This document shows positions 33,622 to 42,382 of a stretch of 64,000 nucleotides of DNA, in pieces. Each line of letters starts with the position of its first letter. Within the stretch, counting starts at the first letter, position 1. The stretch lies in assembly GCF_041915215.1 (NCBI RefSeq), contig NZ_JAYSBV010000002.1; one strand, written 5' to 3'. This DNA comes from Zoogloea sp021286885 (lineage in GTDB: Bacteria; Pseudomonadota; Gammaproteobacteria; Burkholderiales; Rhodocyclaceae). Position numbers and translations under genes: made by a program. The notes beneath the pieces were generated by a model. It was not told where the DNA came from and did not search any database. It saw nothing but the letters and a program-made list of their open reading frames with translations.

Positions 33622-35235
33622 ATGACGATCGTACAGCGCTTGCTCATCCTTGTAGGGGCTGCCATTGCAGGGCTTATCGCCTTGGCAGGCATCAATTATT
33701 ACCAGATGAATCGGGTTTTTGAGGCCGCAAACTACGGCAATGCAAACTCCATCCCGAGCATCATGCTGCTCAACCACGCCATGGAAGACTTCAGCAGAGT
33801 GCGGGTGCGTGGCTATCGGGCGGTTTTGAGTTCAGACCCCGCCGAGATCGACAAAATCCATGAAGAAACCCTGAACTATCGTCAAAAGGTGAGCCGGGCC
33901 TTGGGAGACTACGAAAAGCTGGTATCCGACGAACAAGATCGCAAACTGCTTGAGGCAGACAAAGCCCTGCTGAATGAGTACAACCGAGGGGTCGACGAGG
34001 TCTTTGATGTCGCCAAAAAAGGCCAGCACGAACAAGCACGGGCAATCCTTCTCAAAAACAGCGGCGGCGCCAGCAAGCTCAATGAAGCCCTCGACACCCA
34101 TCTTAAGTACAACGAGGATTTGGCAGAAAAATCGGCCCAGGATGGCGCCAGCACCCGGGATCGGGCAGCACTGGTTGCATTGGCGATTCTGTTGAGCTCC
34201 ATTGCCTTCATGGCAGCCCTGAGCATGATGATCATCAAGGCCATCACCCGCCGCCTGGACGCCGCCAACACCCTGGCCGCCCGGGTGGCAGGAGGGGATT
34301 TGTCCCCCGCACCGGGTCTGGACATTTCGGGCAAAGATGAAGTGAGCCGCCTGCTTCAGTCCATGGACAGCATGCGTTCCGGCCTGGCCCAGACCATTGG
34401 TGAGGTCATCGGTAGCGCCAACCATGTGGCGGCCTCCGCCACCCAGCTTTCCACCGCTGCCCAGCAGGTTTCGGTGAGCACCGAGCAGCAATCCAGCGCT
34501 ACAGCCGCCGCCGCAGCGGCCGTCGAAGAACTCACCGTCAGCATCGACCACGTGGGCTCCAGCGCCGATGATGCCAACCGCCAATCCCACGAGGCTGGCA
34601 CCCTGGCCGAGACCAGCGGCCAGGGGGTACATGCTGCATCCCAGAAGATCAACCAGGTTGCCCAGCAGGTAGAGGGCACGGCCGGGCAGATTCAGGCCTT
34701 GTCCGACCAAGTGCGCCAGATCGACAAGATCACCGTGGTGATCCGCGAAGTGGCCGACCAGACCAATCTGCTGGCCCTCAATGCCGCCATCGAGGCCGCC
34801 CGGGCCGGCGAACAAGGGCGCGGTTTTGCAGTGGTCGCCGACGAAGTACGCAAGCTGGCCGAACGCACCACCAGCTCGGTGCAGGAAATCAGCACCGTCA
34901 TCAACACCATCCAGCAAGGAGCAGTGGGCGCGGTGAACAGCATGCAGACCAGCCAAGCGCTGGTGGGCGAAGTCGTCGTAGCCGCGACCCAGGCGAGCAG
35001 CTCCATGGGCGAGATCCGCACCTCGGCTGGCACCATGAGTCATGCCATCGGCGGCATCACCGATGCCCTGCGAGAACAGCGCACCACCTCCACCGAACTG
35101 GCCCGCAACGTGGAAGCCATTGCCCAGATGTCGGAGGAAAACGCCGCAGCCGTCTCTTCGGTGGCAGACACCGCCAACCGGCTGGTTTCGGTCTCCGATG
35201 GGCTTAAGGGCAGCGTGGCACGCTTCCGGCTGTAA
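33622..35235 (+). CDS. Methyl-accepting chemotaxis protein 1
   Basis: Transmembrane chemoreceptor of 537 residues. TM1 is at about 5-27, then a four-helix-bundle-type periplasmic domain (about 28-185; NYGNANSIPSIMLLNHAMEDFSRVRVRGYRAVL). TM2 is at about 187-210, with HAMP to about 265. The signalling domain has the conserved hairpin tip VADQTNLLALNAAIEAARAGEQGRGFAVVADEVRKLAERT. No C-terminal CheR-binding pentapeptide is present; it ends VARFRL. A sigma-28-type promoter precedes it and a strong terminator follows. A paralogue starts 302 bases downstream; the cytoplasmic halves are almost identical and the sensor domains differ. Confidence 0.96.
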   Translation: MTIVQRLLILVGAAIAGLIALAGINYYQMNRVFEAANYGNANSIPSIMLLNHAMEDFSRVRVRGYRAVLSSDPAEIDKIHEETLNYRQKVSRALGDYEKLVSDEQDRKLLEADKALLNEYNRGVDEVFDVAKKGQHEQARAILLKNSGGASKLNEALDTHLKYNEDLAEKSAQDGASTRDRAALVALAILLSSIAFMAALSMMIIKAITRRLDAANTLAARVAGGDLSPAPGLDISGKDEVSRLLQSMDSMRSGLAQTIGEVIGSANHVAASATQLSTAAQQVSVSTEQQSSATAAAAAAVEELTVSIDHVGSSADDANRQSHEAGTLAETSGQGVHAASQKINQVAQQVEGTAGQIQALSDQVRQIDKITVVIREVADQTNLLALNAAIEAARAGEQGRGFAVVADEVRKLAERTTSSVQEISTVINTIQQGAVGAVNSMQTSQALVGEVVVAATQASSSMGEIRTSAGTMSHAIGGITDALREQRTTSTELARNVEAIAQMSEENAAAVSSVADTANRLVSVSDGLKGSVARFRL

Positions 35236-35259
35236 GCGGTTTAGCGGTTTAGCGGTTTA
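35236..35259 (+). repeat. Three tandem copies of GCGGTTTA
   Basis: Perfect 8-base unit repeated three times immediately after the stop codon of the first chemoreceptor gene. Confidence 0.9.
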
Positions 35260-35290
35260 GCCGCCCTCGTTCTAGGTGTTTTCACCCACC

Positions 35291-35323
35291 AAACCAGAGC
35301 TGCAGCGGCAGCTCTGGTTTTTT
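35291..35323 (+). terminator. Terminator of the first chemoreceptor gene
   Basis: Stem AACCAGAGCTGC / GCAGCTCTGGTT with loop AGCG followed by a T run. Confidence 0.92.
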
Positions 35324-35335
35324 CTGGCAACACCC

Positions 35336-35362
35336 TCAAGCCCCTTGCGCTGACTCCGTTAT
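35336..35362 (+). promoter_or_regulatory. Possible sigma-28 promoter of the second chemoreceptor gene
   Basis: TCAAGCCC at 35336-35343 and TCCGTTAT at 35355-35362 with an 11-base spacer. The -35 half is nearly the same as at the first chemoreceptor; the -10 half matches only 5 of 8 positions. It lies 175 bases from the start codon. Confidence 0.4.
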
Positions 35363-35537
35363 TGCCTCAAGGCAAGCGTATTCAGAGATCAACGCATCAT
35401 GTGGCGTCAAACTCTGCCCCATGAACGCTCACTCACCCATGGGCGCCCCGCTGTACAGGCCCAGCGCCCTGTGCTCTGACCACTGAACCTAAATTCTTCC
35501 CTCTTTTCATGCACCCCCACACGATGAGGATAGCGTC

Positions 35538-37148
35538 ATGACAATTGTTCAACGCCTGGTATTGCTGGTCGGCATTGCCCTGGCAGGCCTCCTGGCGCTG
35601 GTTGGCACCGCCCTGAACCAGATGGGTCAGGTATACGAAACCACCAACTACGGTAATGAAAACTCGATCCCCAGCATTTTGGTGCTGGACAAGGCCATTC
35701 TGGAGTTCAGCCGGCTCCGGGTACGCAGCTATCGGGCCGTGATGAACCGGGATCCGGCTGATGTGACAAAGAACCTCGCCGAAATGCAGGACTACCGGGC
35801 CAAGGTAGCCACTGCCCTGGCCAGCTACGAAAAGCAGGTTTCCGATGAGCAAGACCGCAAGCTGCTGGAAACCGAAAAAGCCCTGTTCACCGAATACAAC
35901 AAACTCACCGATCAGGTTGTAGAGCTCGTCGCCCAAGGCAAAGTCGAAGAAGCCCGGGCTTTGGTCAATAAAAACGCCGTCCCGGCCAACAAGCTCAACG
36001 ACACCCTGAGTGAGCACATGCAGTACAACGAGAACATTGCCACCCGGGAGGCACGCAAAGCCGCAGATACCCGCAGCCGTGCAGCCTGGATCTCCCTGAG
36101 CGTACTCGCTGTGGCCATGGGGCTGATGATCACCCTGAGCGTGCTGACCATCCGTCTGATCACCCAACGCCTGCACGCCGCCAATACCCTTGCTCAACGG
36201 ATTGAAGGCGGCGATTTGAGTGCAGGTCAAGCACTGGGCACCAGCAAGGACGAAGTGGGCCAACTGCTGCAAACCCTGGACCGCATGCGTTCCGGCCTGG
36301 GCCAAACCATTGGCGAAATCGTGAATGCCTCGAACAACGTGGCCGCCTCGGCAGCCCAGTTGTCCACCGCCGCCCAGCAGGTTTCGGTGAGCACTGAGCA
36401 GCAATCCAGCTCCACGGCCGCCGCCGCTGCCGCCGTGGAAGAACTCACCGTCAGCATCGACCACGTGGGCTCCAGTGCAGAAGACGCCAGCCACCAATCC
36501 CACGAAGCTGGCACCCTGGCCGAAAGCAGTGGCCAAGGCGTGCATGCAGCCGCCCAGAAGATCAATCAGGTCTCCCAGCAAGTCGAAGGCACCGCCGGCC
36601 AGATCCAGGCCCTGTCCGACCAAGTGCGCCAGATCGACAAGATCACCGTGGTGATCCGCGAAGTGGCCGACCAGACTAATCTGCTGGCCCTCAATGCCGC
36701 CATCGAGGCCGCCCGGGCCGGCGAACAAGGGCGCGGTTTTGCTGTGGTCGCCGACGAAGTGCGCAAGCTGGCCGAACGCACCACCAGCTCGGTGCAAGAA
36801 ATCAGCACCGTCATCAACACCATCCAGCAAGGCGCAGTGGGCGCGGTCAACAGCATGCAGGCCAGCCGCAATCTGGTGAACGAAGTGGTGGTGGCCGCCA
36901 CCCAGGCCAGCACCTCCATGGGCGAGATCCGCAACTCAGCCGGCACCATGAGCAATGCGATCGGCGGCATCACCGACGCCCTGCGGGAACAACGCACCAC
37001 CTCCACCGAGCTGGCCCGCAACGTGGAAGCCATTGCCCAGATGTCGGAAGAAAACGCGGCCGCCGTCTCTTCGGTGGCAGACACCGCCAACCGGCTGGTT
37101 TCGGTCTCCGATGGGCTCAAGGGCAGCGTGGCACGCTTCCGGCTGTAA
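35538..37148 (+). CDS. Methyl-accepting chemotaxis protein 2
   Basis: Paralogue of the preceding chemoreceptor, 536 residues with the same plan: TM1, four-helix-bundle-type periplasmic domain, TM2 near 190-210, HAMP, and a signalling domain with the same hairpin tip and C-terminus VARFRL. The sensor half differs by many substitutions (NQMGQVYETTNYGNENSIPSILVLDKAIL), while the last 250 or so residues are almost unchanged. It probably senses a different ligand through the same output. The start follows GATGAGGATAG. A GC-rich hairpin lies downstream. Confidence 0.96.
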   Translation: MTIVQRLVLLVGIALAGLLALVGTALNQMGQVYETTNYGNENSIPSILVLDKAILEFSRLRVRSYRAVMNRDPADVTKNLAEMQDYRAKVATALASYEKQVSDEQDRKLLETEKALFTEYNKLTDQVVELVAQGKVEEARALVNKNAVPANKLNDTLSEHMQYNENIATREARKAADTRSRAAWISLSVLAVAMGLMITLSVLTIRLITQRLHAANTLAQRIEGGDLSAGQALGTSKDEVGQLLQTLDRMRSGLGQTIGEIVNASNNVAASAAQLSTAAQQVSVSTEQQSSSTAAAAAAVEELTVSIDHVGSSAEDASHQSHEAGTLAESSGQGVHAAAQKINQVSQQVEGTAGQIQALSDQVRQIDKITVVIREVADQTNLLALNAAIEAARAGEQGRGFAVVADEVRKLAERTTSSVQEISTVINTIQQGAVGAVNSMQASRNLVNEVVVAATQASTSMGEIRNSAGTMSNAIGGITDALREQRTTSTELARNVEAIAQMSEENAAAVSSVADTANRLVSVSDGLKGSVARFRL

Positions 37149-37167
37149 GCACCCCGTACATCACCCT

Positions 37168-37217
37168 GGGCGGGAGGCCCCCTTTCCGTGAGAAAGGGCG
37201 CCTCCCGCCCGCCATTT
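37168..37217 (+). terminator. Terminator-like hairpin after the second chemoreceptor gene
   Basis: GGGCGGGAGG pairs with CCTCCCGCCC, with an inner CCCTTTC / GAAAGGG hairpin; followed by GCCATTTATC rather than a clean T run. Confidence 0.6.
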
Positions 37218-37336
37218 ATCTGCATTTGATTTGCACACACGAAGGGCCGAGTGACTTGCACTTGGTGCTTGCTTCATTCACAATACTGTGTTTTCCGGGC
37301 GGCCAAATTCACCGCCCACAACTTTAGGATCGTGCG

Positions 37337-37555
37337 ATGAAACCCGAAATCCACCCCAATTACAACGAAGTCCAAGTCACCTGCTCCTGCGGTCACGTCT
37401 TCACCACCCGTTCCACCATGAGCAAGTCCCAGTACCATGTGGAAGTTTGCTCCGCCTGCCACCCCTTCTACACCGGCAAGCAGAAGATCGTTGACACCGC
37501 TGGTCGCGTTGAACGCTTCCGTCAAAAGTACGCCTCCATCCCCCGCAAGGGCTGA
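37337..37555 (+). CDS. rpmE: 50S ribosomal protein L31, zinc-binding type
   Basis: Large-subunit protein of 72 residues at the subunit bridge. It is the zinc form (C+ type): cysteines at 16, 18, 38 and 41 (TCSCGH and CSACHPFYTGKQK). This form is normally replaced by a cysteine-free paralogue under zinc starvation; no such paralogue is in this window. The N-terminus MKPEIHPNYNEV is canonical. It is monocistronic with a strong terminator. Confidence 0.98.
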   Translation: MKPEIHPNYNEVQVTCSCGHVFTTRSTMSKSQYHVEVCSACHPFYTGKQKIVDTAGRVERFRQKYASIPRKG

Positions 37556-37570
37556 TCACCGGCGTGCTCC

Positions 37571-37598
37571 AAAAAAGGCAGCCACGGCTGCCTTTTTT
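37571..37598 (+). terminator. Terminator of rpmE
   Basis: AAAAAAGGCAGCC / GGCTGCCTTTTTT around a very short loop; symmetric, so it could also act on the other strand. Confidence 0.9.
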
Positions 37599-37645
37599 GT
37601 TGCTTGTTGCCCGGTGCATGTTGCACAACCTGCCGCCACGACCCC

Positions 37646-39277
37646 ATGCCCATGAACAGCCCCCCTCGGTTTTCCTTGCCCGCCCCCCTGGAAGGCCGGG
37701 CCCTGGCTTTGTTGCTGGCGATCTACCTGCTGGTGGGCGTCGTGGGACACCCGCCCTGGCGCGGCGATGATCTGACCTACCTGGGCCCCATCCACTGGAT
37801 GATGACCCACGGCGAATGGCTGCTCCCCCAGATTGCCGGACAGCCCTTTTACGACTACCCGCCGCTCTACTACTGGACCGGTGCCCTGCTGGGCAAGGCC
37901 TTGGGCTGGGCCCTGCCGCTCCATGACGCAGCACGCCTCGCCAGCCCCCTGTTTGCAGGGCTCGCCCTCTACTGGACCGGGCTCACCGCCCGCCGCCTGT
38001 CTGGCCCCCATGTTTTTGCGCCAACCATCCTGCTCGGCATGGGCAGCCTTGGGCTGGTGGTCCACGCCCACGAAACCCAGCCCATGCTGGCGCTGCTGGC
38101 AGGATGCGCCCTCTGCTACGCCGGCCTTGCCCGAATCAACCAACACCCCTGGCCCGGCGCACTCGAAGCCGGGCTGGGCATAGGCATGGCCGGGCTGAGC
38201 GCTGGCTTGCCGGGCCTGGGGCTGACCCTGCCCATTCTGTTTCTGGCGCCGCTCATCTGTCCCATCTGCCGTCACCCTCGCACCCTTGCCGCCCTGCTGG
38301 CAGCCCTGGGGCTGGGACTAAGTCTGGTGTTCTGCTGGGTGGCCGCCTTGGGCGTGTTCTATCCAGAACAACAACTGATCTGGTGGCATCGGGAACTCCA
38401 GGACAACCTGCCCCACCTGACCCACCTGCTTCACCCCAGCAAGCTGCTTGCATTACTGGGCTGGTTTGCCTGGCCGGTCTGGCCCATTGCGGGTTGGACG
38501 GTGTGGCAACAGCGGCGCAAGCTCAACACTCCGGGCCTGCTGATTCCCCTGAGTGCGAGCGTACTCGCACTCTTTCTGGTGGCCACTACCGGCAGTGTGC
38601 GTCCGGCCAGCACCCTCCCCATCCTGCCGCCCCTGGTTTTGCTGGCGGCCTACGGGGTGGGTAGCCTGCGGCGCGGTGCCGCCAATGCCTTCGACTGGTT
38701 TGGCCTGGTCACCTTTACGGTGTTCACCCTGGTTATCTGGGCTGGCTGGAGCGCCCTGTACTTCGGCTGGCCCCCGGGTCTGGGACGTCAGCTGCTGAAG
38801 CTTGCACCTCACTTTTCTCGCCAGCTTCAACCCGGCACTGTCGCTCTGGGGGCTGGGCTGAGCCTTGCAATCCTGATCCTGCCCAGCCTCACCCGCCGCA
38901 GCCCGGCGCGTGCCAGCACCAACTGGGCCCTGGGGGCCACTCTGCTGTGGTGCCTCGCGGTATGCCTGTGGCAACCCTGGTTTGCGCACACCAAAAACTA
39001 CCAGTCCATCGCCCAGGCACTGGCTGAAAAGATTGCACAGGGGCCTTCTGGCTGCGTGGCAGAAACAGGTCTGGGTGACACCCAAAAGGCTGGTTTGGCC
39101 TACTTTTCCGGCATCATGACGAAAGAATTCACAAAAGATACCGATTGCCATCTGATTCTGGTCTATGGAAGCGGTAGCAATACACAAATTGTTGCAGGCG
39201 GATGGGATATGATCTGGGAGCGGCGCCTGGGAGGGGGTCGCAGATCCGAGACTTTCCGACTCTATCGCCGTGACTAA
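37646..39277 (+). CDS. Family 39 (ArnT/PMT-like) membrane glycosyltransferase
   Basis: Polytopic inner-membrane enzyme expected to transfer a sugar from an undecaprenyl-phosphate donor onto lipid A, another glycan or protein. The 543 residues have an N-terminal TM segment followed by the catalytic loop HPPWRGDDLTYLGPIHWMM, whose acidic pair is typical of GT39/GT83. PFYDYPPLYYWTGALLGKALG matches the ArnT-type substrate loop. About ten further hydrophobic segments follow, then a C-terminal soluble domain. The acceptor cannot be inferred. I chose the ATG at 37646 (another lies at 37652). Its end overlaps the GTG start of pgi by 8 bases. Confidence 0.8.
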   Translation: MPMNSPPRFSLPAPLEGRALALLLAIYLLVGVVGHPPWRGDDLTYLGPIHWMMTHGEWLLPQIAGQPFYDYPPLYYWTGALLGKALGWALPLHDAARLASPLFAGLALYWTGLTARRLSGPHVFAPTILLGMGSLGLVVHAHETQPMLALLAGCALCYAGLARINQHPWPGALEAGLGIGMAGLSAGLPGLGLTLPILFLAPLICPICRHPRTLAALLAALGLGLSLVFCWVAALGVFYPEQQLIWWHRELQDNLPHLTHLLHPSKLLALLGWFAWPVWPIAGWTVWQQRRKLNTPGLLIPLSASVLALFLVATTGSVRPASTLPILPPLVLLAAYGVGSLRRGAANAFDWFGLVTFTVFTLVIWAGWSALYFGWPPGLGRQLLKLAPHFSRQLQPGTVALGAGLSLAILILPSLTRRSPARASTNWALGATLLWCLAVCLWQPWFAHTKNYQSIAQALAEKIAQGPSGCVAETGLGDTQKAGLAYFSGIMTKEFTKDTDCHLILVYGSGSNTQIVAGGWDMIWERRLGGGRRSETFRLYRRD

Positions 39278-40889
39278 GACCGCCTTTCGCCTCGACACCA
39301 GCCGTACCGCGCACACTTTGCGCGCCCTTGCCGACCAACATCGCCATACTTCATTGCGCGAGTTGTTTGCTGCCGATGCCCGGCGTCACGAACGCTTCTC
39401 CTGTCGTCACGACCAACTGCTGCTGGACTACTCCAAGCAGCGCATCGACACCCAGGTTTTTGCCCAACTGCTGGCACTGGCCGAAGAAGCCAAGCTCGCC
39501 GAAGGGATTAGGGCCCTGTTTGCCGGCGCCCCCCTCAACAACACCGAAGGGCGTGCCGTGCTCCACACGGCAGCCCGCCTGAGCCCTTTGACCCCCGCGG
39601 CAGCCCGCGCTGAAATCTCGGCCACCACCGAACGCCTGCAGGCGCTCGTGCGCAGCATCCACGCCGGAGAACGCCTGGGCAGCACCGGACGCCCCATTCG
39701 CCATGTGGTGCATGTGGGCATTGGCGGCTCGGATCTGGGCCCACGCCTCCTGCAAGAAGCATTCGCAGCCAGCCTCCCTCTCAAGCTGCGGGTTTCCTAC
39801 GCTGCCAATATCGACGAGTCCGAACTCCGGGCCATCCTGGCCGATAGCACCCCGGCAGAAACCCTGTTTGTGCTGGCCTCCAAGAGCTTCTCTACCGCCG
39901 AAACCCTCTCCAATGCGCGTCTGGCCCAAGCTTGGCTCGCACAAAGTTTAGGGGGCGACATGCCGCTAGGTGCTCATTTTGTAGCCATCAGCAACAATGT
40001 GGCCGCTGCCCAGGCTTTTGGGCTGAGCGCAGACAACGTATTCCCCATGCCGGAATGGGTTGGAGGACGCTTCTCGGTGTGGTCGGCCATTGGGCTCCCG
40101 CTGATGCTGGCATTTGGCTGTGAAGTCTTTGAGCAATTCCAGGCAGGCGGCCGGGCCATGGATGCCCATTTTGCCCAAACGCCCCTGGAGCACAATCTGC
40201 CCGTTCTGCTGGGCCTGCTGGGGCTGTGGAACACCAGCTTCCTCGATATCGGCACCCAGGCCATCCTGCCCTACAGCCACCCGCTGCGCAGCCTGCCGGC
40301 CTATCTCCAGCAGCTGGAGATGGAGAGCAACGGCAAATCCGTGGATCGGGACGGCCAGGCCCTGAGCTGGCAGACGGCGCCCATCCTGTTCGGCGGCGCG
40401 GGCACCGTGGGGCAACATGCCTACCACCAGCTGTTCTACCAAGGCACCCGGAGCGTCACCCTGGACTTCATCGTCCCCGTACCCGCCCAAGCCTCATCGG
40501 CCATGCAAGGGCTGATTGGCAACGCCCTGGCCCAGGCCGCCGCCCTGATGCAGGGCCGCACCCTGGATGAAGCCCGGGCCGAACTGAAAGCCAAGGGGCT
40601 CAACGCCGACGAAGTGGAGCGCCTGGCCCCCCATTTGGTCTGTCCTGGCAATCAACCCAGCAACACCCTGCTGATGCCCGAAGTCAGCCCCTATACCGCC
40701 GGCCAGTTGCTGGCGCTCTACGAGCACAAAGTCTTCGTGCAAGGCTGGCTGTGGGGCATCAACAGCTTTGACCAGTACGGCGTCGAACTCGGCAAGAACA
40801 TGGCCCGCAGCCTGGAAAACGACGCCAACACGCCCAGCGACAGTTCCACTGCCGCGCTGCTGGCGGAAGTACGGCAGCGCTGGGCCTAA
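39270..40889 (+). CDS. pgi: Glucose-6-phosphate isomerase
   Basis: Interconverts glucose 6-phosphate and fructose 6-phosphate. The 539 residues contain the family signatures VHVGIGGSDLGPRLLQEA, VGGRFSVWSAIGLPLMLAFG and the C-terminal GWLWGINSFDQYGVELGKNMA, with active-site Glu and His in MESNGKSVDRDGQ and GGAGTVGQHAYHQLFYQG. The start is a GTG at 39270 that overlaps the end of the glycosyltransferase gene (GTGACTAA); no ATG lies near the homologous N-terminus. A strong terminator follows. Confidence 0.96.
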   Translation: MTKTAFRLDTSRTAHTLRALADQHRHTSLRELFAADARRHERFSCRHDQLLLDYSKQRIDTQVFAQLLALAEEAKLAEGIRALFAGAPLNNTEGRAVLHTAARLSPLTPAAARAEISATTERLQALVRSIHAGERLGSTGRPIRHVVHVGIGGSDLGPRLLQEAFAASLPLKLRVSYAANIDESELRAILADSTPAETLFVLASKSFSTAETLSNARLAQAWLAQSLGGDMPLGAHFVAISNNVAAAQAFGLSADNVFPMPEWVGGRFSVWSAIGLPLMLAFGCEVFEQFQAGGRAMDAHFAQTPLEHNLPVLLGLLGLWNTSFLDIGTQAILPYSHPLRSLPAYLQQLEMESNGKSVDRDGQALSWQTAPILFGGAGTVGQHAYHQLFYQGTRSVTLDFIVPVPAQASSAMQGLIGNALAQAAALMQGRTLDEARAELKAKGLNADEVERLAPHLVCPGNQPSNTLLMPEVSPYTAGQLLALYEHKVFVQGWLWGINSFDQYGVELGKNMARSLENDANTPSDSSTAALLAEVRQRWA

Positions 40890-40907
40890 ACTCAGCCCTG
40901 CCGTACG

Positions 40908-40960
40908 CAACAAGGCCCCGCAGCACACCCGATCCAGGTGGCTGCGGGGCCTTGTTGTTT
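40908..40960. terminator. Terminator between pgi and the convergent permease gene
   Basis: Very long stem CAACAAGGCCCCGCAGC / GCTGCGGGGCCTTGTTG with a loop of about 18 bases; T-rich on the plus strand and usable in both directions. Confidence 0.85.
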
Positions 40961-40978
40961 AGCCTTTAACCTTTAGCC

Positions 40979-42382
40979 TCAGCTCTGGCGGGGGTCGAAG
41001 GCCTCCTGGACCACATCCGAAAACAGATTGGCCGATAGCACCAGCAACAGCATGAGGCTGAAGGCTGCACACAGGCTCCACCACACCATCGGCTCCCGCG
41101 AGAGCTCCATCCGTGCTGCATTGATCATGGAACCGAAGCTGATGGTGGATGCATCCACCCCGATGCCCACATAAGACAGCACCGCCTCCGCCAGCACCAG
41201 GCCGGAGAAATCCATCACCAGCGCAATCAGAACCAAGTGCATCAAGTTGGGCAGCACATGCCGCGCCAGGATGTGCCGCGTGCTTACCCCAAAGGCCCGA
41301 GCAGCCTGCACGTATTCCAGCTCCCGCAGCTTCAGGGTTTCACCGCGCAACAGGCGACACAGGCTGGTCCAGCTGCTCATGCCCATGATCACGCACAGGG
41401 CCAGCAGACGTGCATCGCTACGCTCGGCCGCCGTGGCGAACCACTCCGGATGGGTGTCGATCAAGACCTGGATCATCAGCACCGAAGCCGCAATCAGCAG
41501 CACACTGGGAATCGAGTTGAGCACGGTGTAGATGTACTGGATCACATCATCAACCCATCCGCCCAAATAACCCGCCATGACCCCCAGGGCGACGGCCAGG
41601 GGTAGCGTCACCAGGGTGGTGAGGGTGCCGATCAGCAGCGCCGTCCGTATGCTTTTCAGACTGAGATAGAGCACATCCTGCCCCACCTTGTCGGTACCGA
41701 AAACGTGATAACCGGTGGCCAGCGCAGCCAGAGGGCCGCCCACAAGGCACAAGGCCCCCAGCACCAACAACACGGCGCGCCAGTTAACACCGCCCCGGGC
41801 TCGCCAGATGGCACGCCATGCGACACCGAACGCAATCTTCCGGGCGCCCATCACACCCAGGGTGCACGCGAGGCTCAGCACGAGCCAAAGCCCGCCCCCC
41901 ATCGCGAAACCCAAGCCAAGGCGCCCGGCCATGTCTCCCGCGTAATCAGCATCGGGATAGGCCAAGTGGGCGCCCCCGTAGCGCAGGCGCGGAAACTCGC
42001 GCCGCTGCACTCCATCGGCGCCCTCCACCGTTTCCTTGCTGAACAAACGTATGGCCAGAGGCTCCGAGTAGGTTTTTTCGGTATGGATGCGCAGGGGCTC
42101 CAACAGGGCATCCAGCGCGCTATAGACCTCGGTGGAGAGCTGCACGGCCTGCCCGGGAGCGGCCGGCTTGAGCACCTGGCGGTAATGCAGGCTGTCCAGC
42201 AGCCCGATCAGCAAAAACACCAGCAACACGGTGAGCGCGGCCATGCCCAGGCCATTCGCCCCCACCCGGCGCCAGGCGGCGGCCACGGGTTCCGAATGCC
42301 GGGCGCGCCAGGCTGCCACCAGCACACAGCCCAGCAGGCCGAACAACAATCCATCGGTCCACAACACAAGCATCTGCATCAT
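40979..42382 (-). CDS. ABC transporter permease, peptide/nickel (OppC/DppC) family, with long N-terminal extension
   Basis: Inner-membrane subunit of a peptide-type importer. The core from about residue 190 is standard for OppC: the HVFGTDKVGQDVLY motif, four to five TM helices and the EAA loop EYVQAARAFGVSTRHILARHVLPN. The N-terminal 185 residues are extra: three hydrophobic segments and a predicted periplasmic loop of about 90 residues (about 66-155). That makes it 467 residues where about 300 is usual. It overlaps the partner permease by four bases (ATGA). No ATPase or binding protein is encoded next to it. Confidence 0.85.
   Translation of the reverse strand: MMQMLVLWTDGLLFGLLGCVLVAAWRARHSEPVAAAWRRVGANGLGMAALTVLLVFLLIGLLDSLHYRQVLKPAAPGQAVQLSTEVYSALDALLEPLRIHTEKTYSEPLAIRLFSKETVEGADGVQRREFPRLRYGGAHLAYPDADYAGDMAGRLGLGFAMGGGLWLVLSLACTLGVMGARKIAFGVAWRAIWRARGGVNWRAVLLVLGALCLVGGPLAALATGYHVFGTDKVGQDVLYLSLKSIRTALLIGTLTTLVTLPLAVALGVMAGYLGGWVDDVIQYIYTVLNSIPSVLLIAASVLMIQVLIDTHPEWFATAAERSDARLLALCVIMGMSSWTSLCRLLRGETLKLRELEYVQAARAFGVSTRHILARHVLPNLMHLVLIALVMDFSGLVLAEAVLSYVGIGVDASTISFGSMINAARMELSREPMVWWSLCAAFSLMLLLVLSANLFSDVVQEAFDPRQS

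Larger units (their letters stand above)
35236..35537. other. Non-coding gap between the two chemoreceptor genes
   Basis: Contains, in order, the 8-base repeat array, a terminator at 35291-35323, a possible sigma-28 promoter at 35336-35362 and about 175 bases without a recognisable element up to the second chemoreceptor gene. No coding frame with family features. Confidence 0.6.
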
